Made by a program: the position numbers and the translations under genes. Source: CAVYGM01 sp963768025 (lineage in GTDB: Bacteria > Bacteroidota > Bacteroidia > Cytophagales > Spirosomataceae). Taken from it: DNA of 64,000 bases. The notes beneath the pieces are model-generated. The model had not been told where the DNA came from. It saw nothing but the letters and a program-made list of their open reading frames with translations, and searched no databases. Where the stretch lies: positions 150,276 through 214,275 of the forward strand of contig CAVYGM010000001.1 of assembly GCA_963768025.1 (NCBI GenBank), written 5' to 3'. Numbering within the stretch: the first letter of the stretch is position 1; each line of letters begins with the position of its first letter. Of the stretch, positions 18,235-28,286 are shown piece after piece.

Positions 18235-19341
18235 TTAATCAATTTTGTTTAAAAATATTGTATTGGCATTTTGAACAAGGTCAAACCCGGTCACCTTACC
18301 CTTATTGTTTTTTTTGAACTGTAGAATGCCCTGTACACCTTTACTATAGAATCGCTCTCCTGTTTCTGCATAAAGCTTTGGTTTCATTATAAGAACTTTT
18401 CCCCGCATAAAGTTTAGGTAAAGGTCATTGCCTACTCGTGTAATTGCAATCGTATCATTAAATAATTTGTAATGCCCTTTATACTGATCGAGCAGACCGG
18501 TGTCCAGCCTGATTTCCGGTTTCCTAAAAATAAACTGCAGACCTCTAGCTCCACCGTAGGGGCCTGAGCTTGCATGACTCATTTTCGCTACCACAAGGCT
18601 TTCCATTTCTAATCCTTTGTAGTTGTGTGCCTTTATCTGTTTCATAAGTTTGCCGAAATTATGCGTCTGATCCATTTCCTCTTCATATTCACTGCTATGT
18701 AAAAATAGTTTGGCATTTAGCGACTTATGTTTAGCTGCGTACTCTTTTTCAAACTTAAACGTTACCGCATCATCATAATCTAATGAAGGGCTGCCAATAA
18801 TGTAATGCTTAAAAAGAGCTGGTTCTTGAAAAAGCACATACAAAGCGAAGAGTCCACCCAAAGAGCCTCCGGTCAACGTGTTTTCATTTGGATCAGTGCG
18901 GTAGCGGGAATCAATCAGCCTGATAACTTCCTGCTTTATAACCTCTAGAAACTTGGGACCACCACCCGAACCTGAATCTTCTTTTATCTGAGTCGGAGAA
19001 AAATCCCTATTTCTGTTCGCATCATAGTTATCAGGCCAGGTGATGCCGACAAGAATCAATTCAGGAACAAAGCCATCATAGTACAAACCACCATTAATGC
19101 CCATTATTACCGGGAAGCTCCATTGCCCGTCTAACATATATAAAACTGGATACTTGCGGGTAGTGTCGCTGCCATAGCTGCCGGGCAATGCAATATTTAA
19201 TACATAGTCTCTGTTGTTGGTAATAGATTTGAACTTCAACACGTGGGTACCGGACAATTCCACTGCCGATTCTTGGCAATACGTGCGATTAGTACAAGTA
19301 AAAAATATAAAGAGCCCGAGCAAATATTTAATATTAAACAT
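18235..19341 (-). CDS. Secreted esterase of the enterochelin esterase/esterase D type
   Basis: The 368-residue protein has a signal peptide (MFNIKYLLGLFIFFTC). The PF00756-type alpha/beta hydrolase core shows ELILVGITWPDNYDANRNRDFSP, the nucleophile elbow GGSLGGLFALY, the acid region LHSSEYEEEMDQ and a late His in KMSHAS. A C-terminal beta domain of about 90 residues (YKGHYKLFNDTIAI ... LQFKKNNKGKVTGF) resembles DUF3471-like extensions. It probably cleaves ester bonds outside the inner membrane; the natural substrate is unknown. The gene is intact and AT-richer than its neighbours. Confidence 0.86.
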   Translation of the reverse strand: MFNIKYLLGLFIFFTCTNRTYCQESAVELSGTHVLKFKSITNNRDYVLNIALPGSYGSDTTRKYPVLYMLDGQWSFPVIMGINGGLYYDGFVPELILVGITWPDNYDANRNRDFSPTQIKEDSGSGGGPKFLEVIKQEVIRLIDSRYRTDPNENTLTGGSLGGLFALYVLFQEPALFKHYIIGSPSLDYDDAVTFKFEKEYAAKHKSLNAKLFLHSSEYEEEMDQTHNFGKLMKQIKAHNYKGLEMESLVVAKMSHASSGPYGGARGLQFIFRKPEIRLDTGLLDQYKGHYKLFNDTIAITRVGNDLYLNFMRGKVLIMKPKLYAETGERFYSKGVQGILQFKKNNKGKVTGFDLVQNANTIFLNKID

Positions 19342-19748
19342 ACAATAAGTTGGTGTAATTGCCTTTTGTTGAGATTGAAAAAAGTTTGATAGTACCCAGA
19401 AATTATCAATTTCTCTTGAACATGTGAAAATTTTGCGGACGTCGCCAGGTGGTACCTTTTGTATTTATATATACTTGTCAAATAATTGACTTGTAGTATT
19501 CATGTTGTATTGATCCAATAAGCTTTTTCAACCGTCCTATTTCTACATAAATATATAGTAGGATACAATTTAATCAATTCTCAAATTCAATGCATCAGAC
19601 GGCCTCTTGATTTTATCAACCGGTAGGTAGCTCAGGTGGGTGTAGCACAATCTGCTAACCCCGATTTTATATCGTCTCCACCCTGGTCTTTGTCATTACA
19701 ATCCTTCATCGTCCTAAGGTATGCTGTACAAAGCCCACGGTAGGGCAT
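19342..19748. other. Intergenic, AT-rich, nothing recognised
   Basis: There are 407 bases between the esterase start and the receptor stop. It is AT-rich with no credible reading frame, hairpin terminator or repeat. The esterase promoter should lie at its left end. Confidence 0.5.
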
Positions 19749-22178
19749 TTATTGAACCCGCTTCCTTTCATCTTCGGAGCGCAGCACCCTGGTACTTGTT
19801 TTCATTTTCTGATTCCCAAAAGGGCACGACCAGGAGAGTTTGACGGTAGGTTGTGTAAACTGCAAACTGTATTGAAAAACCTGGCCCAGTGCTGGTATAT
19901 CTGCTTTTGAACGGAAAACCATCGTATTGAAAATATTGTCGTATCCCAGGCTTAGTTTACCGCCGTTTTTCTTGAATTTCTTCTGCAAAGCGGCATTGGC
20001 TGCACCAAAAGGTTGGAGTTTGAAAATACCAAATAATCCCCCTGAATTGAAGTACCCTGTGAGTTCTAACGACATTTGTTTAGGAAATAAAAAACTTTGC
20101 ATGGTCGTTGCGGTCAGGTTGGGTACTTCTACCCGGATGGGGGCACCGTTGTAGTAGGCATTGGTCTGCTGCCAAATCCCGGTCAAATTAGCGTACATAG
20201 ACCACCACTTGGTGGGGGCATAGCTTTGGCTGATCGTGAACGAGAGCGTTTTTTGATTTTTTAGATTATTGGAAATAGAATACTGCTTGTTTGTTCCTTC
20301 TTTTACTTGCGCCTGGAAAGAAGCGATGGTGCTGTCTTCGTGGGTGTACTGTAAGGTGACAAGCGTTCCTTTGAAACGGTAATCGGCTTTCAACGTGTTG
20401 GAAATAGCAGGCTGCAAAGCTGCATTGCCCGCAAAATAGGTGTTGGGGTCAGTAAATATCACAAACGGAGCCAGGTCATTGAAGGTAGGACGCGTGATGC
20501 GGCGGCTGTATGACACACCAAGCGAGGACTCTTTGCTGATGGTGCGCGATAAAAACAAACTGGGGAATAGCCGACCATACTTTCTGTCCACAATATTGGC
20601 CTGTTCCAATGAACCCAGGTTGGATGTCGTATATTCGTAGCGAAGCCCCCCTTTGGCGGTAGTTTTGGGATTGAGAGCCACCTCGAAGGAAGAGTACGCA
20701 GCCAATATTCGCTCTTTCAGCGTGTATTTTGCCGAAAATTCAGGGTCAAGGTACCAACGGGTTCCTTCCAGTGACTCCAACGATATATCGTTGGTAAAAT
20801 CGGAGGAGACGGCCTTGATACCCGTTTCCATTTTTGTTTTCTTTCCTACGTTGCGGCTATAATCCAACTGAGCAACGGCAATGGTGATGGGTGTTTTCTT
20901 ACCACTCCTTAGCATTTGCGTTTTATAAGGTGTGCCATCGGGCGTGGACCAGCGGTTGTCATACGTAATAGGATTGTTGTCGTTGTAGTACAAATAGTCG
21001 GCACTGAGACTCAGGGATTCATTGGCCCGAAACGTATGCTGAACGTTGAGATTCCCCCCAAGATGCTGCCAGAGATTTACTTCATTTGTTTCAGTTCTGA
21101 TAAGCGAGTCAACAATCGCATTGCTGGAAAAAGTAGAGTTTGTCACAGAACTCATCACCCAATTATTTCGATAGCCTGAAATCAAGCCACCAACGGTCGT
21201 TTTTTTATCCAATTGATAATCAAAGCCCATCCGTGCGGTATTCGTGTTGCGTGTGGGGAGACGCAAGATGTCATTATTTGTTTCGACTTGCCGCCCATTA
21301 TAGGGGATGCTTCTATAAAAGCTCATGTATTGTTGCTGACCCTGGCGGTTGTAGTCGTAGTTCAAAAAGGTATTCAATTTTCCTTTTCGATAATTGGTAT
21401 TGATGCTACCACCGCCCACTTCGCCCTTTCCGTAGCCTGCCGAGAGCGAGTAAGAACCATTGAAGCCTTCATTTTCATTTTTCTTCAACACAATATTGAT
21501 GTATCCCGCATTGCCTTCGGCATCCATATTGGCGGGAGGCGTAACCAATATTTCTATGGTTTCGATGCTATTGGCGCTCATGCCATTCAACATCTGAACG
21601 GCGGCTTCACTAGTCATGTAATTCTGCCGCCCGTTGATCATCACGACGACCCCACTTTTTCCCGAAAGGGCGATGGTGTTGTTTTGCCGATTGACGACAA
21701 CGCCCGGTGAGCGTTCCAAAACCTCCAGGGCGGTGCTCCCCGCCGATGTGCTACTGCTTGCCACATTGACCACAAGCCGATCTATTTTTTGCTCGAACAA
21801 GGCTTTTTTTGCCGCTACTGCCACTTCCTGCAATTGGGTAGTGCTTTCGTGAAGTGTGAGAGTGCCAAAGTCTTTGGGGGCTTTATCCTTTTCCAACCTG
21901 AACGGACGCACACTAAAAGGCTCGTAGCCAATCAAACTGATGTTGATAAAGTAGCTTTCAGGGGCTATGTTCTCAAGCAGGAATTGCCCATTGGTATCAG
22001 AAATGCCCCCCTTTAAGAATAGGCTATCGGAAGAACGATTCATGAGGATGCTTGCCCCGGCGATGGGTCGGTCCTTGTCGTCCAATACACGACCTCGAAT
22101 TTGACTTTGGGCAAAGCTTGTTTGAGTCTCCGAGAATCAAACAAACTAGGATTAAACGGAGTAAGCGGGGTGTTTTCA
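19749..22178 (-). CDS. TonB-linked outer-membrane beta-barrel receptor (frameshift in the signal peptide)
   Basis: The layout is a carboxypeptidase-regulatory-like domain (IRGRVLDDKDRPIAGASIL, FLLENIAPESYFI), then a plug domain (VLERSPGVVVNRQNNTIALSGKSGVVVMING in pieces, ENEGFNGSYSLSAGYG), then a long barrel of the OMP_b-brl_3 type. The true start is ATG 22178 (MKTPRLLRLILVCLILG), and a single-base shift near 22125 connects it to QTSFAQ (signal cut) and the main frame, for about 809 residues. Such proteins import ligands or act with T9SS-exported partners; the ligand is unknown. Repeat copy A (22432-22582) lies about 254 bp upstream. Confidence 0.88.
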
Positions 22179-22431
22179 TACATTCTAATTTTTTATTTGC
22201 CGTGGATAAAAGGCTGGGATTTGATACCCTAAGGAACTATATCCGCTCAGCCATAGCTGGAATAAATGTATTCATTGTGCCTGATACTTAGATCAGTACA
22301 CCCCTATAACTTAGTAGGCGGTATATTTTCGCCTAAACGGTTACTTAAACCTCTGCGCTGTGTCTCACCAAAGCCGTGAGGTGAAGAATAGCTTCGGAGA
22401 ATCGGACGTTGTGTTTGGTTGAAATCGGGGT

Positions 22432-22582
22432 AAGATTCTTCCTGCCTTCTCGCATTAGTCGTGTAAACATCTCGATCAGGAAACAACCGTGCAACTGCCG
22501 TTGTGTGAATGGTCGTTTTATTGCGTGAATAGCAATATCTGGTATGCCGTTGAGTGAACGGTAGGGAATGGGAGCGAAAATC
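22432..22582 (+). repeat. Intergenic repeat copy A with three TTGnGTGAA units
   Basis: A stretch of about 150 bp aligns end to end with copy C (26031-26181) and over its right part with copy B. It contains three 9-bp direct repeats, TTGTGTGAA, TTGCGTGAA and TTGAGTGAA, with start-to-start distances of 20 and 29 bp. It lies upstream of the minus-strand receptor gene. The spacing suits binding by a LytTR-type regulator dimer on one helix face, which is inference. Confidence 0.72.
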
Positions 22583-22620
22583 CGCACCCCTTGCCGCTGG
22601 GTTTCAAGCGGCTAATCCCG

Positions 22621-22925
22621 TCAGTTTACCGCCAGAGGAGCCAATTGATAGATTCGCTTAACTTGTCGATTATTTAAGTCGTATTGGATTTCCCGACCAT
22701 CGATTTTGACGGTCAGTTTGTGCCGTCCAGTATCCATCGAAGAGATGTCCAGATTGCGGCGGCACTGTTCAATATTGGTAAATTCCTGGTAGTGCAGGTT
22801 GCCTTGCTCATCCACCAGTTCGATTTTGTACCGCAGCCGCAGCGGATTATCGACCAGCAAGTGTAGTTTGCCCGCTTGGTTGACAAAGGCATCCACCGTG
22901 TACGACCTTTCGGTGGGAGAAACGC
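22621..22925 (-). pseudogene. C-terminal fragment of a secreted/adhesive protein
   Basis: A frame from about 22925 to TAA 22621 reads SYTVDAFVNQAGKLHLLVDN, RLRYKIELVDEQGNLHY, NLDISSMDTGRHKLTVKIDG and LNNRQVKRIYQLAPL. The beta-strand pattern with D-x-x-G turns resembles C-terminal sorting or secretion-tail-like domains and small periplasmic proteins of Cytophagales. It has no start of its own: its upstream side abuts the IS5-type remnant. It is probably a deletion product. The family is not certain. Confidence 0.42.
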
Positions 22926-22974
22926 CCTACTTATTAGGTGCCGCCAGGCCAGCCCTCCCAATTTTCGGGCTGGC

Positions 22975-23290
22975 GTCGTACCATCGTGGGAGTTGACCGC
23001 CACCACGAAACTGTCCAACAGGTTGTCCATCGTGTCAACGATGTAGAAGCGCTTCCGTCGGCAGTCTACTATAGGACAGGAACTTATGTTCTTGCAAGTG
23101 CCGTCTTCCACCCACTTGGCGTAGTAATAATACGCGGTTTGCCAGGGCGGGTACTCACCCGGAACGTCGCGCTAGACGCAGCCGTTTTCGTCACATAAAG
23201 AATGGCATTGACGATCTCATTCAAATCCCACTTGCTACAGCGGCGTACTCGGATGATTTTTTCGAAGATTCGCCGTTGCGATAACTTACC
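22975..23290 (-). mobile_element. IS5-family transposase remnant
   Basis: Three pieces of an IS5-type DDE transposase survive in order. They are CSKWDLNEIVNAILYV (N-terminal helix), PPWQTAYYYYAKWVEDGT (the insertion-domain signature) and RKRFYIVDTMDNLLDSFVVAV (strand with the catalytic Asp). There is an internal deletion between the last two, an in-frame stop and at least one shift. The end at 22975 is abrupt, next to a GCCAGCCC hairpin (22948-22974). No terminal inverted repeats or target duplications could be found. Confidence 0.6.
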
Positions 23291-23415
23291 AACTTGCGGC
23301 GGGCAGGTCGGATCGGACAGCCGCTGGGGCTACACTTTTTGATTCGCATTTATCAATATAGCAGGAACTATGGTTACCTATTCGCTTACTGGTTTTCGGC
23401 TTCGCCTGATTCGTA

Positions 23416-24561
23416 TTACTGCACGGCTCCGCTGATGCCAGCGTGGTACACCGTGCCATCCTTGGCCACCACGCAGGGCGAACTGGAATCGATCGAGTGT
23501 GGGGTTTCGTACTCCCACTTTTTGGCCCCCGTAGCGGCATCGAAGGCGTACATTTTCATGCCGATGCCCAGATACACCAAGCCTGTTGCCACCACCGGGC
23601 TGGAGTAAATCAGATTATTGGCTTCGGGTTTGGCTTCCCATTTTTTAGCACCTGTAGCTGCATCGATGGCGTAGAGCGTGGAACCGACCCCGATATACAC
23701 AACCCCACTCGCTACAATAGGTGACGAGTAGCCTGCCGTACTGGTTTCAGTGGCGTAGTCCCATTTTTTAGCCCCTGTTTGGGCATCAAGCGCGTAAAGT
23801 TTTTGGTTGTCTTTGCCAAATACCCCGCTGCCGATATAGACAATGCCGTTTGCCACAGTAGGCGATGAATTGACAGCTGTGGCTTCGGCGAATTTCCATT
23901 TAACTGCCCCCGTTTGAGCGTCGAAGGCCATAATACCGTTGAATTCCGATCCGGCGAAGAGCATACCATTCGCTACAGCAGGCGAGGACTCCGAAATACC
24001 TATGGCGGGCTGATGCCATTTGAGAGCGCCTGTTGCGGCATCTAAAGCATGTAAACCAGACTTTCCACCAGCACTACCTCGTATGGAACCATAGACTACA
24101 CCATCGACCACTGTGGGCGACGCTTCCCAGCTATATATTTCATCGTTCTGATACTTCCACTTTTCGGCTCCCGTCAGGGCATTGAAGGCGTAGAGATAAT
24201 GCTCACCGGGGTAATAAACAAGGCCGTTGGCTACCATCGGGGCGGCAAAGGGTAGTTTCAACACTTGTGCCGATTCCCATTGTTTAGCCCCCGTAGCGGC
24301 GTCCAATGCATAAAGTTTCTTATCCCAACTGGCAATATAAACCAGTCCCCCAGCCACCGTTGCCGTAGCATTGACGGACTCGCTAAACTTAACTTCCCAT
24401 TTTTTTGCCCCGGTCAGGGCATCCAATGCGTAGAAATAGCCGCCGTTAGTACCGATATACACCGTGCCGTTGTTAGGCTCGGGGTCGCTTTTTTGGGAGC
24501 AGGAAGCCGCCCAGATCAGCAGGACGAAAACAAAGATGGGTAGTAGCTTAGTCGTTTTCAT
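23416..24561 (-). CDS. PQQ-like beta-propeller repeat lipoprotein
   Basis: The 381-residue lipoprotein has lipobox WAASC at residues about 18-22. Eight blades follow, each with the form LYALDAATGAKKWE preceded by SSPxVAxGxVYxG (PQQ_2 and outer-membrane BamB-like repeats). No dehydrogenase catalytic residues or Cys-Cys cofactor contacts are visible, so it is a binding or scaffold propeller on the periplasmic or outer face, not an enzyme. Repeats are nearly identical in sequence, implying recent internal duplication. Copy B of the intergenic repeat lies about 212 bp upstream. Confidence 0.9.
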   Translation of the reverse strand: MKTTKLLPIFVFVLLIWAASCSQKSDPEPNNGTVYIGTNGGYFYALDALTGAKKWEVKFSESVNATATVAGGLVYIASWDKKLYALDAATGAKQWESAQVLKLPFAAPMVANGLVYYPGEHYLYAFNALTGAEKWKYQNDEIYSWEASPTVVDGVVYGSIRGSAGGKSGLHALDAATGALKWHQPAIGISESSPAVANGMLFAGSEFNGIMAFDAQTGAVKWKFAEATAVNSSPTVANGIVYIGSGVFGKDNQKLYALDAQTGAKKWDYATETSTAGYSSPIVASGVVYIGVGSTLYAIDAATGAKKWEAKPEANNLIYSSPVVATGLVYLGIGMKMYAFDAATGAKKWEYETPHSIDSSSPCVVAKDGTVYHAGISGAVQ

Positions 24562-24616
24562 TAATTTTTTAAAGAAGGAGTAGAATTAAAATCTGTTTTG
24601 ACAAAATATTTCGCTC

Positions 24617-24697
24617 ATGCACGTAGAAATTAACCTTTACGATCAGCAGAAAATGCCGCACCTCATCGAATTGCTGAAATCATTAGAATCTGTTTGA
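24617..24697 (+). CDS. 26-residue open frame, antitoxin-like N-terminus
   Basis: ATG 24617 to TGA 24697 encodes MHVEINLYDQQKMPHLIELL and six more residues. It resembles the first strand and helix of small Cytophagales antitoxins but ends there, so it is either a truncated gene or chance. It is divergent from the PQQ lipoprotein. The 494-base gap 24562-25056 otherwise holds only repeat copy B. Confidence 0.25.
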   Translation: MHVEINLYDQQKMPHLIELLKSLESV

Positions 24698-24772
24698 GTT
24701 AGTTTTCATTGGCGATAAAGCAATATTTTAGGTTCTAAGGATAAACTCAATGAACAGCTTCTTAGATAGCTT

Positions 24773-24897
24773 ACTCCATTAGTCGGACAAACATCTTGAT
24801 CGGGAAACAGCCGTGCAACAGCCGTTGTGTGAATGGTCGTTTTATTGCGTGAATAGTAGGGTTTGGTATGCCGTTGAGTGAACGGTAGGTGAAGTGG
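24773..24897 (+). repeat. Intergenic repeat copy B
   Basis: It has the same order of TTGTGTGAA, TTGCGTGAA and TTGAGTGAA with 20 and 29 bp spacing as copy A, inside about 125 bp of aligned sequence. The left 20 bases of the element are less conserved. It is upstream of the minus-strand PQQ lipoprotein gene. Confidence 0.72.
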
Positions 24898-25056
24898 TCA
24901 TATATTTAGGGATTTTTAGGAATAAAAAATTGTCTGAACTGTAACGAGTCGGCAACTTTGTTTCGGCCCGTATTATCTTTTTCCAAACATCAGGATACTG
25001 GGCAACGAGGGGTTTTGGGAAAAGTACTATGGCTGAATAGAAAAACTTTACGAGAA

Positions 25057-25764
25057 TTATTTGGATACGAGTTCCATGCGGACTTGATGGTTTTTCTGGA
25101 ATATGTGGACTTCATATTCTTTTTCCCAGGTTTTCCCGTATAATCGTACCTGATAGCTACCTTCTGGCAGATCGATGAGGGGTAATGAGTCTGTAAACTG
25201 ATCTGTTTTATCAGTATGTAGTCTCATGGTTTTACCTGAAGGATCCTGAACCAACAAGGTCACTCTTTCAGGGAGGGGGGCTTGCATCCACACATACAGT
25301 AGGTTTTTATTCATTATCAATACTCGCGTCTGAATACCCGTAGGGCCAGTCGCTGCTGTTTCTATTGGTAAGTTTTCAGACTCTGAAACAGGGACACCTC
25401 GCTGATTGTAGGGGAAAGGTTTGATTTTCAGTTTACTTGTTACCAGGTTTTGACTGGTCAACCGTGCAAGGGCTACATCAAGTACACGTCGATTTCGGGT
25501 GGTTAGCTCCACGTAATTACCAGAAAGTTTTTCTGTATAAATTACCCGTTTATTTTTATCCATAAACAGGATAGTGGTTTGAAGTTTGATGGGATCAGTA
25601 GATACATACCAGTTTGCCGTTTGGTTGTATGTCAGATTATAGTACTTGTCTGAGTCTAAATCCACAATCCCATTTTCCACAATATGGGTGAGGGTAGCAG
25701 GAGACTGCTGGGCATGTATTCGGGAGCATAATCCAAAAATCAGAATGATGTGAAAGATTTTCAT
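25057..25764 (-). CDS. Secreted protein of unknown function
   Basis: The 235-residue protein has a signal peptide (MKIFHIILIFGLCSRIHA). It has two beta-rich halves: the first includes YYNLTYNQTANWYVSTD and YTEKLSGNYVEL, and the second has VTLLVQDPSGKTMRL and LPEGSYQVRLYG, similar to T9SS-associated beta-sandwich modules. There are no catalytic residues or lipobox. Repeat copy C lies about 267 bp upstream, as with the receptor and PQQ genes. The family is not recognised. Confidence 0.6.
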   Translation of the reverse strand: MKIFHIILIFGLCSRIHAQQSPATLTHIVENGIVDLDSDKYYNLTYNQTANWYVSTDPIKLQTTILFMDKNKRVIYTEKLSGNYVELTTRNRRVLDVALARLTSQNLVTSKLKIKPFPYNQRGVPVSESENLPIETAATGPTGIQTRVLIMNKNLLYVWMQAPLPERVTLLVQDPSGKTMRLHTDKTDQFTDSLPLIDLPEGSYQVRLYGKTWEKEYEVHIFQKNHQVRMELVSK

Positions 25765-26030
25765 ATGGAGCGGTTGGTATAGTTTAGAAATAGGATTATA
25801 CGTAAGTTGGCTTGTTCTAAATGCTCCACCGTGATCTGTGTCTTCACCACAGACCTGCCTGCATTTGGTTGTTAGCCCTGGGGCTTTATTACCTCACCGC
25901 CCATGGCGATTGCAATACTATCGTTGAAGGTTATTTTCTCATACTCTTCTCAAAGGACAAGTAGTCAAGTCATCGCTCTAAAAATCGACTTATTCCCTCC
26001 TACAGTACCCACCACACTAGCCGGGGAATT

Positions 26031-26181
26031 AAGATTCTTCCTGTCTGCTCCCATTGGTCGTACAAACATCTTGATCGGGAAACAACAAAGCAATTGTCAT
26101 TGCGTGGGTGGTCAGATTATTGCGTGAATAGCAGGATTTGGTATGCCACTGAGTGAACGGTAGTGAATGGGGGCGAAAATC
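26031..26181 (+). repeat. Intergenic repeat copy C
   Basis: It aligns with copy A from AAGATTCTTCCTG to GGCGAAAATC over about 150 bp, at roughly 80 percent identity by eye. The first 9-bp unit is altered (TTGCGTGGG) while TTGCGTGAA and CTGAGTGAA remain. It sits between the divergent secreted-protein gene (25764) and the kinase operon (26289), so it could act on both. Confidence 0.72.
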
Positions 26182-26288
26182 AGTTCACTCGATAAATCGA
26201 CCGTTCGCTCAATAGAGCGGGCCCTCGACCCGGAGAAAGAAGAAAAATGTGTCTCTTTATCAGTACCTTGTTTATTATTTGAATCGGT

Positions 26289-28286
26289 ATGCGTTCACTA
26301 CTTCTCCTGACCCTGTTGCTGAATTGGGCTGTTGCTTTCGGGCAGGAGAAGGCATTGTTGTTGCCCGGTAAACTTGCTGAGTCACCAATAGACATCAGTC
26401 CTTATGCCACTATTTACGAAAATCAACCATGGGATACATTGCCCGTATCTGTGATTTTAACGAAGCCGTTTCGACCGTTTTCGCAGCAACCAACCGATAG
26501 TCTTCCAAACCAGTATAAGTTTTCTAAATGGGTACGCTTTACACTCCAGAATACAAGTCCAGACAAGTCAGTTGAAAGGTGGCTTCATGTGGGTCGTCAC
26601 AATCTAATCCAATTGTACTCACTCGATTCGCTGAGTCGAGCTACTTTATTGGCCACTAACAGTAGGTATGATGCGAGAATACCTGGAGCTCCCAGCCGGG
26701 AGGCGGTGCCCTTAGTGGTTATGCCGCATCAGCAACAAACTTTTATAGTGCATGTAGTCTCCAACGATCGTTTATCTCCCTTTGGGGTCAGGCTGTTTAC
26801 ACTACTAGACTACAAGGATTTTTTGAATGACTCACTACAAATTGAGTTTCGGGCCCTAGCGTTTCACATTGGCATGGCTGCCTGCCTACTCTTTATGAGC
26901 TTGTTTGCAATCGGTCAGTACCTGACCAATCGTGATAACATCTATGTATGGTATTCGCTCTACGTGCTGGCGACTTGTTTGTTTTTTCTCCGCTTACCTG
27001 AAACGGTCTTTCAGTTTGATGAGTGGCTATACAATCAGTTTTTAGTATCAACACTGATGCCCATTTCCCAGTTGGCGATGCATTTTTTCTATATGTTGTT
27101 TTTCGGAACACTCCTTGAACTACCACGTTATCAGCCTCGCCTCTGGTTGTGGTACCGCTATTTACTGATCGTTCTGACTGCGTTGATGGCCACCACGCTG
27201 ATTGTCAATTTTAGCTGGGGGGGCCACACCTACATCCAGGTTTATAATAGTCGTCTGGCTGGTGTAATCACCGTGCTCGTTTTACTGAGCGAAACCCTAC
27301 TGGCAGGGTTAGCGTTGCGAGGTCGTCATCCATTACGGAGCTATGCAGTAGCGGGATTTCTACTTCTGATGAGTGGGGCACTAAGCACGTATATAGTGAA
27401 TGGTATCGATATACACCGAATCAGTGTATTCGTTCGGATGCCTTCAATTCTACTAGAAGTATTCTGTTTTTCCTTGGCCTTAGGCCGACGGACACGTCTG
27501 ATTGAGCTTGAGAAAAATCGAATTCAGCAACGATACAGCCAGGACCTGGAAACCCAGCTAGCCCAGCGGGAGCAGGAAATTGAACAACAGAGCCGCTTGA
27601 TTGAAGCCCAGCACATTCGCCAGCTTGAAAGCGAATTTGAGCAGAAACTGGCCGATACCGAGATGACGGCCCTACGCGCCCAGATGAACCCGCACTTCAT
27701 CTTCAACTGCCTCAACTCCATCAAACTCTATACTCTCCAGAACAACGCCGACAAAGCCTCCGACTACCTCACCAAGTTTTCCCGGCTCATCCGGCTGGTG
27801 CTGGAAAACTCCCGCGCCGAGCGCGTAACGCTGCAGAACGAGTTGGACGCCCTGCAACTTTACATCGAACTGGAAGCCATGCGTTTCAAACAGAAAGTAC
27901 AGTTCAGCATCCACGTGTCGCCCGGGATCGATCAGCGGTATGTCTGCATCCCGCCCCTGCTGTTGCAGCCCTACGTGGAGAACGCCATCTGGCATGGGCT
28001 GATGCACAAGCCCGAAGGCGGCACGGTCACGGTGGAGGTCAGTCAGCCGCAGCCCGACCAGTTGCACATCGAAATCACTGACGACGGGGTAGGTCGACAG
28101 CGGGCCGGGGCGTTAAAGAGCAAGTCGGCGGGAAGTCATAAGTCATTCGGGATGCAGGTGACGGCCGACCGGATCCGGATGATCAACCAGTTGTACAACA
28201 TTCAGACGCAGACCCAGATTGTGGACTTGGTGGACAGTTTCGGCGAAGCCTGTGGAACACGTGTACTTTTAGATATACCAATATGA
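26289..28286 (+). CDS. 7TMR-DISM sensor histidine kinase, LytS type
   Basis: The 665-residue inner-membrane kinase has a signal peptide followed by an extracytoplasmic 7TMR-DISM sensor domain (KWVRFTLQNTS, WLHVGRHNLIQLY). Seven transmembrane helices span about residues 190-395, then a coiled coil (IEKNRIQQRYSQDLETQ region). The His_kinase domain has the phosphoacceptor in NPHFIFNCLNSIKLY at about His469. The HATPase has the N-box VENAIWHGL and the G-box DDGVGRQRAG. It should phosphorylate the LytTR regulator at 30013. It overlaps the next kinase gene by ATGA. Intact. Confidence 0.92.
   Translation: MRSLLLLTLLLNWAVAFGQEKALLLPGKLAESPIDISPYATIYENQPWDTLPVSVILTKPFRPFSQQPTDSLPNQYKFSKWVRFTLQNTSPDKSVERWLHVGRHNLIQLYSLDSLSRATLLATNSRYDARIPGAPSREAVPLVVMPHQQQTFIVHVVSNDRLSPFGVRLFTLLDYKDFLNDSLQIEFRALAFHIGMAACLLFMSLFAIGQYLTNRDNIYVWYSLYVLATCLFFLRLPETVFQFDEWLYNQFLVSTLMPISQLAMHFFYMLFFGTLLELPRYQPRLWLWYRYLLIVLTALMATTLIVNFSWGGHTYIQVYNSRLAGVITVLVLLSETLLAGLALRGRHPLRSYAVAGFLLLMSGALSTYIVNGIDIHRISVFVRMPSILLEVFCFSLALGRRTRLIELEKNRIQQRYSQDLETQLAQREQEIEQQSRLIEAQHIRQLESEFEQKLADTEMTALRAQMNPHFIFNCLNSIKLYTLQNNADKASDYLTKFSRLIRLVLENSRAERVTLQNELDALQLYIELEAMRFKQKVQFSIHVSPGIDQRYVCIPPLLLQPYVENAIWHGLMHKPEGGTVTVEVSQPQPDQLHIEITDDGVGRQRAGALKSKSAGSHKSFGMQVTADRIRMINQLYNIQTQTQIVDLVDSFGEACGTRVLLDIPI

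Noticed and set aside
22345..22587. An 80-codon minus-strand frame
   Set aside because: It overlaps repeat copy A and corresponding frames in copies B and C are not conserved.
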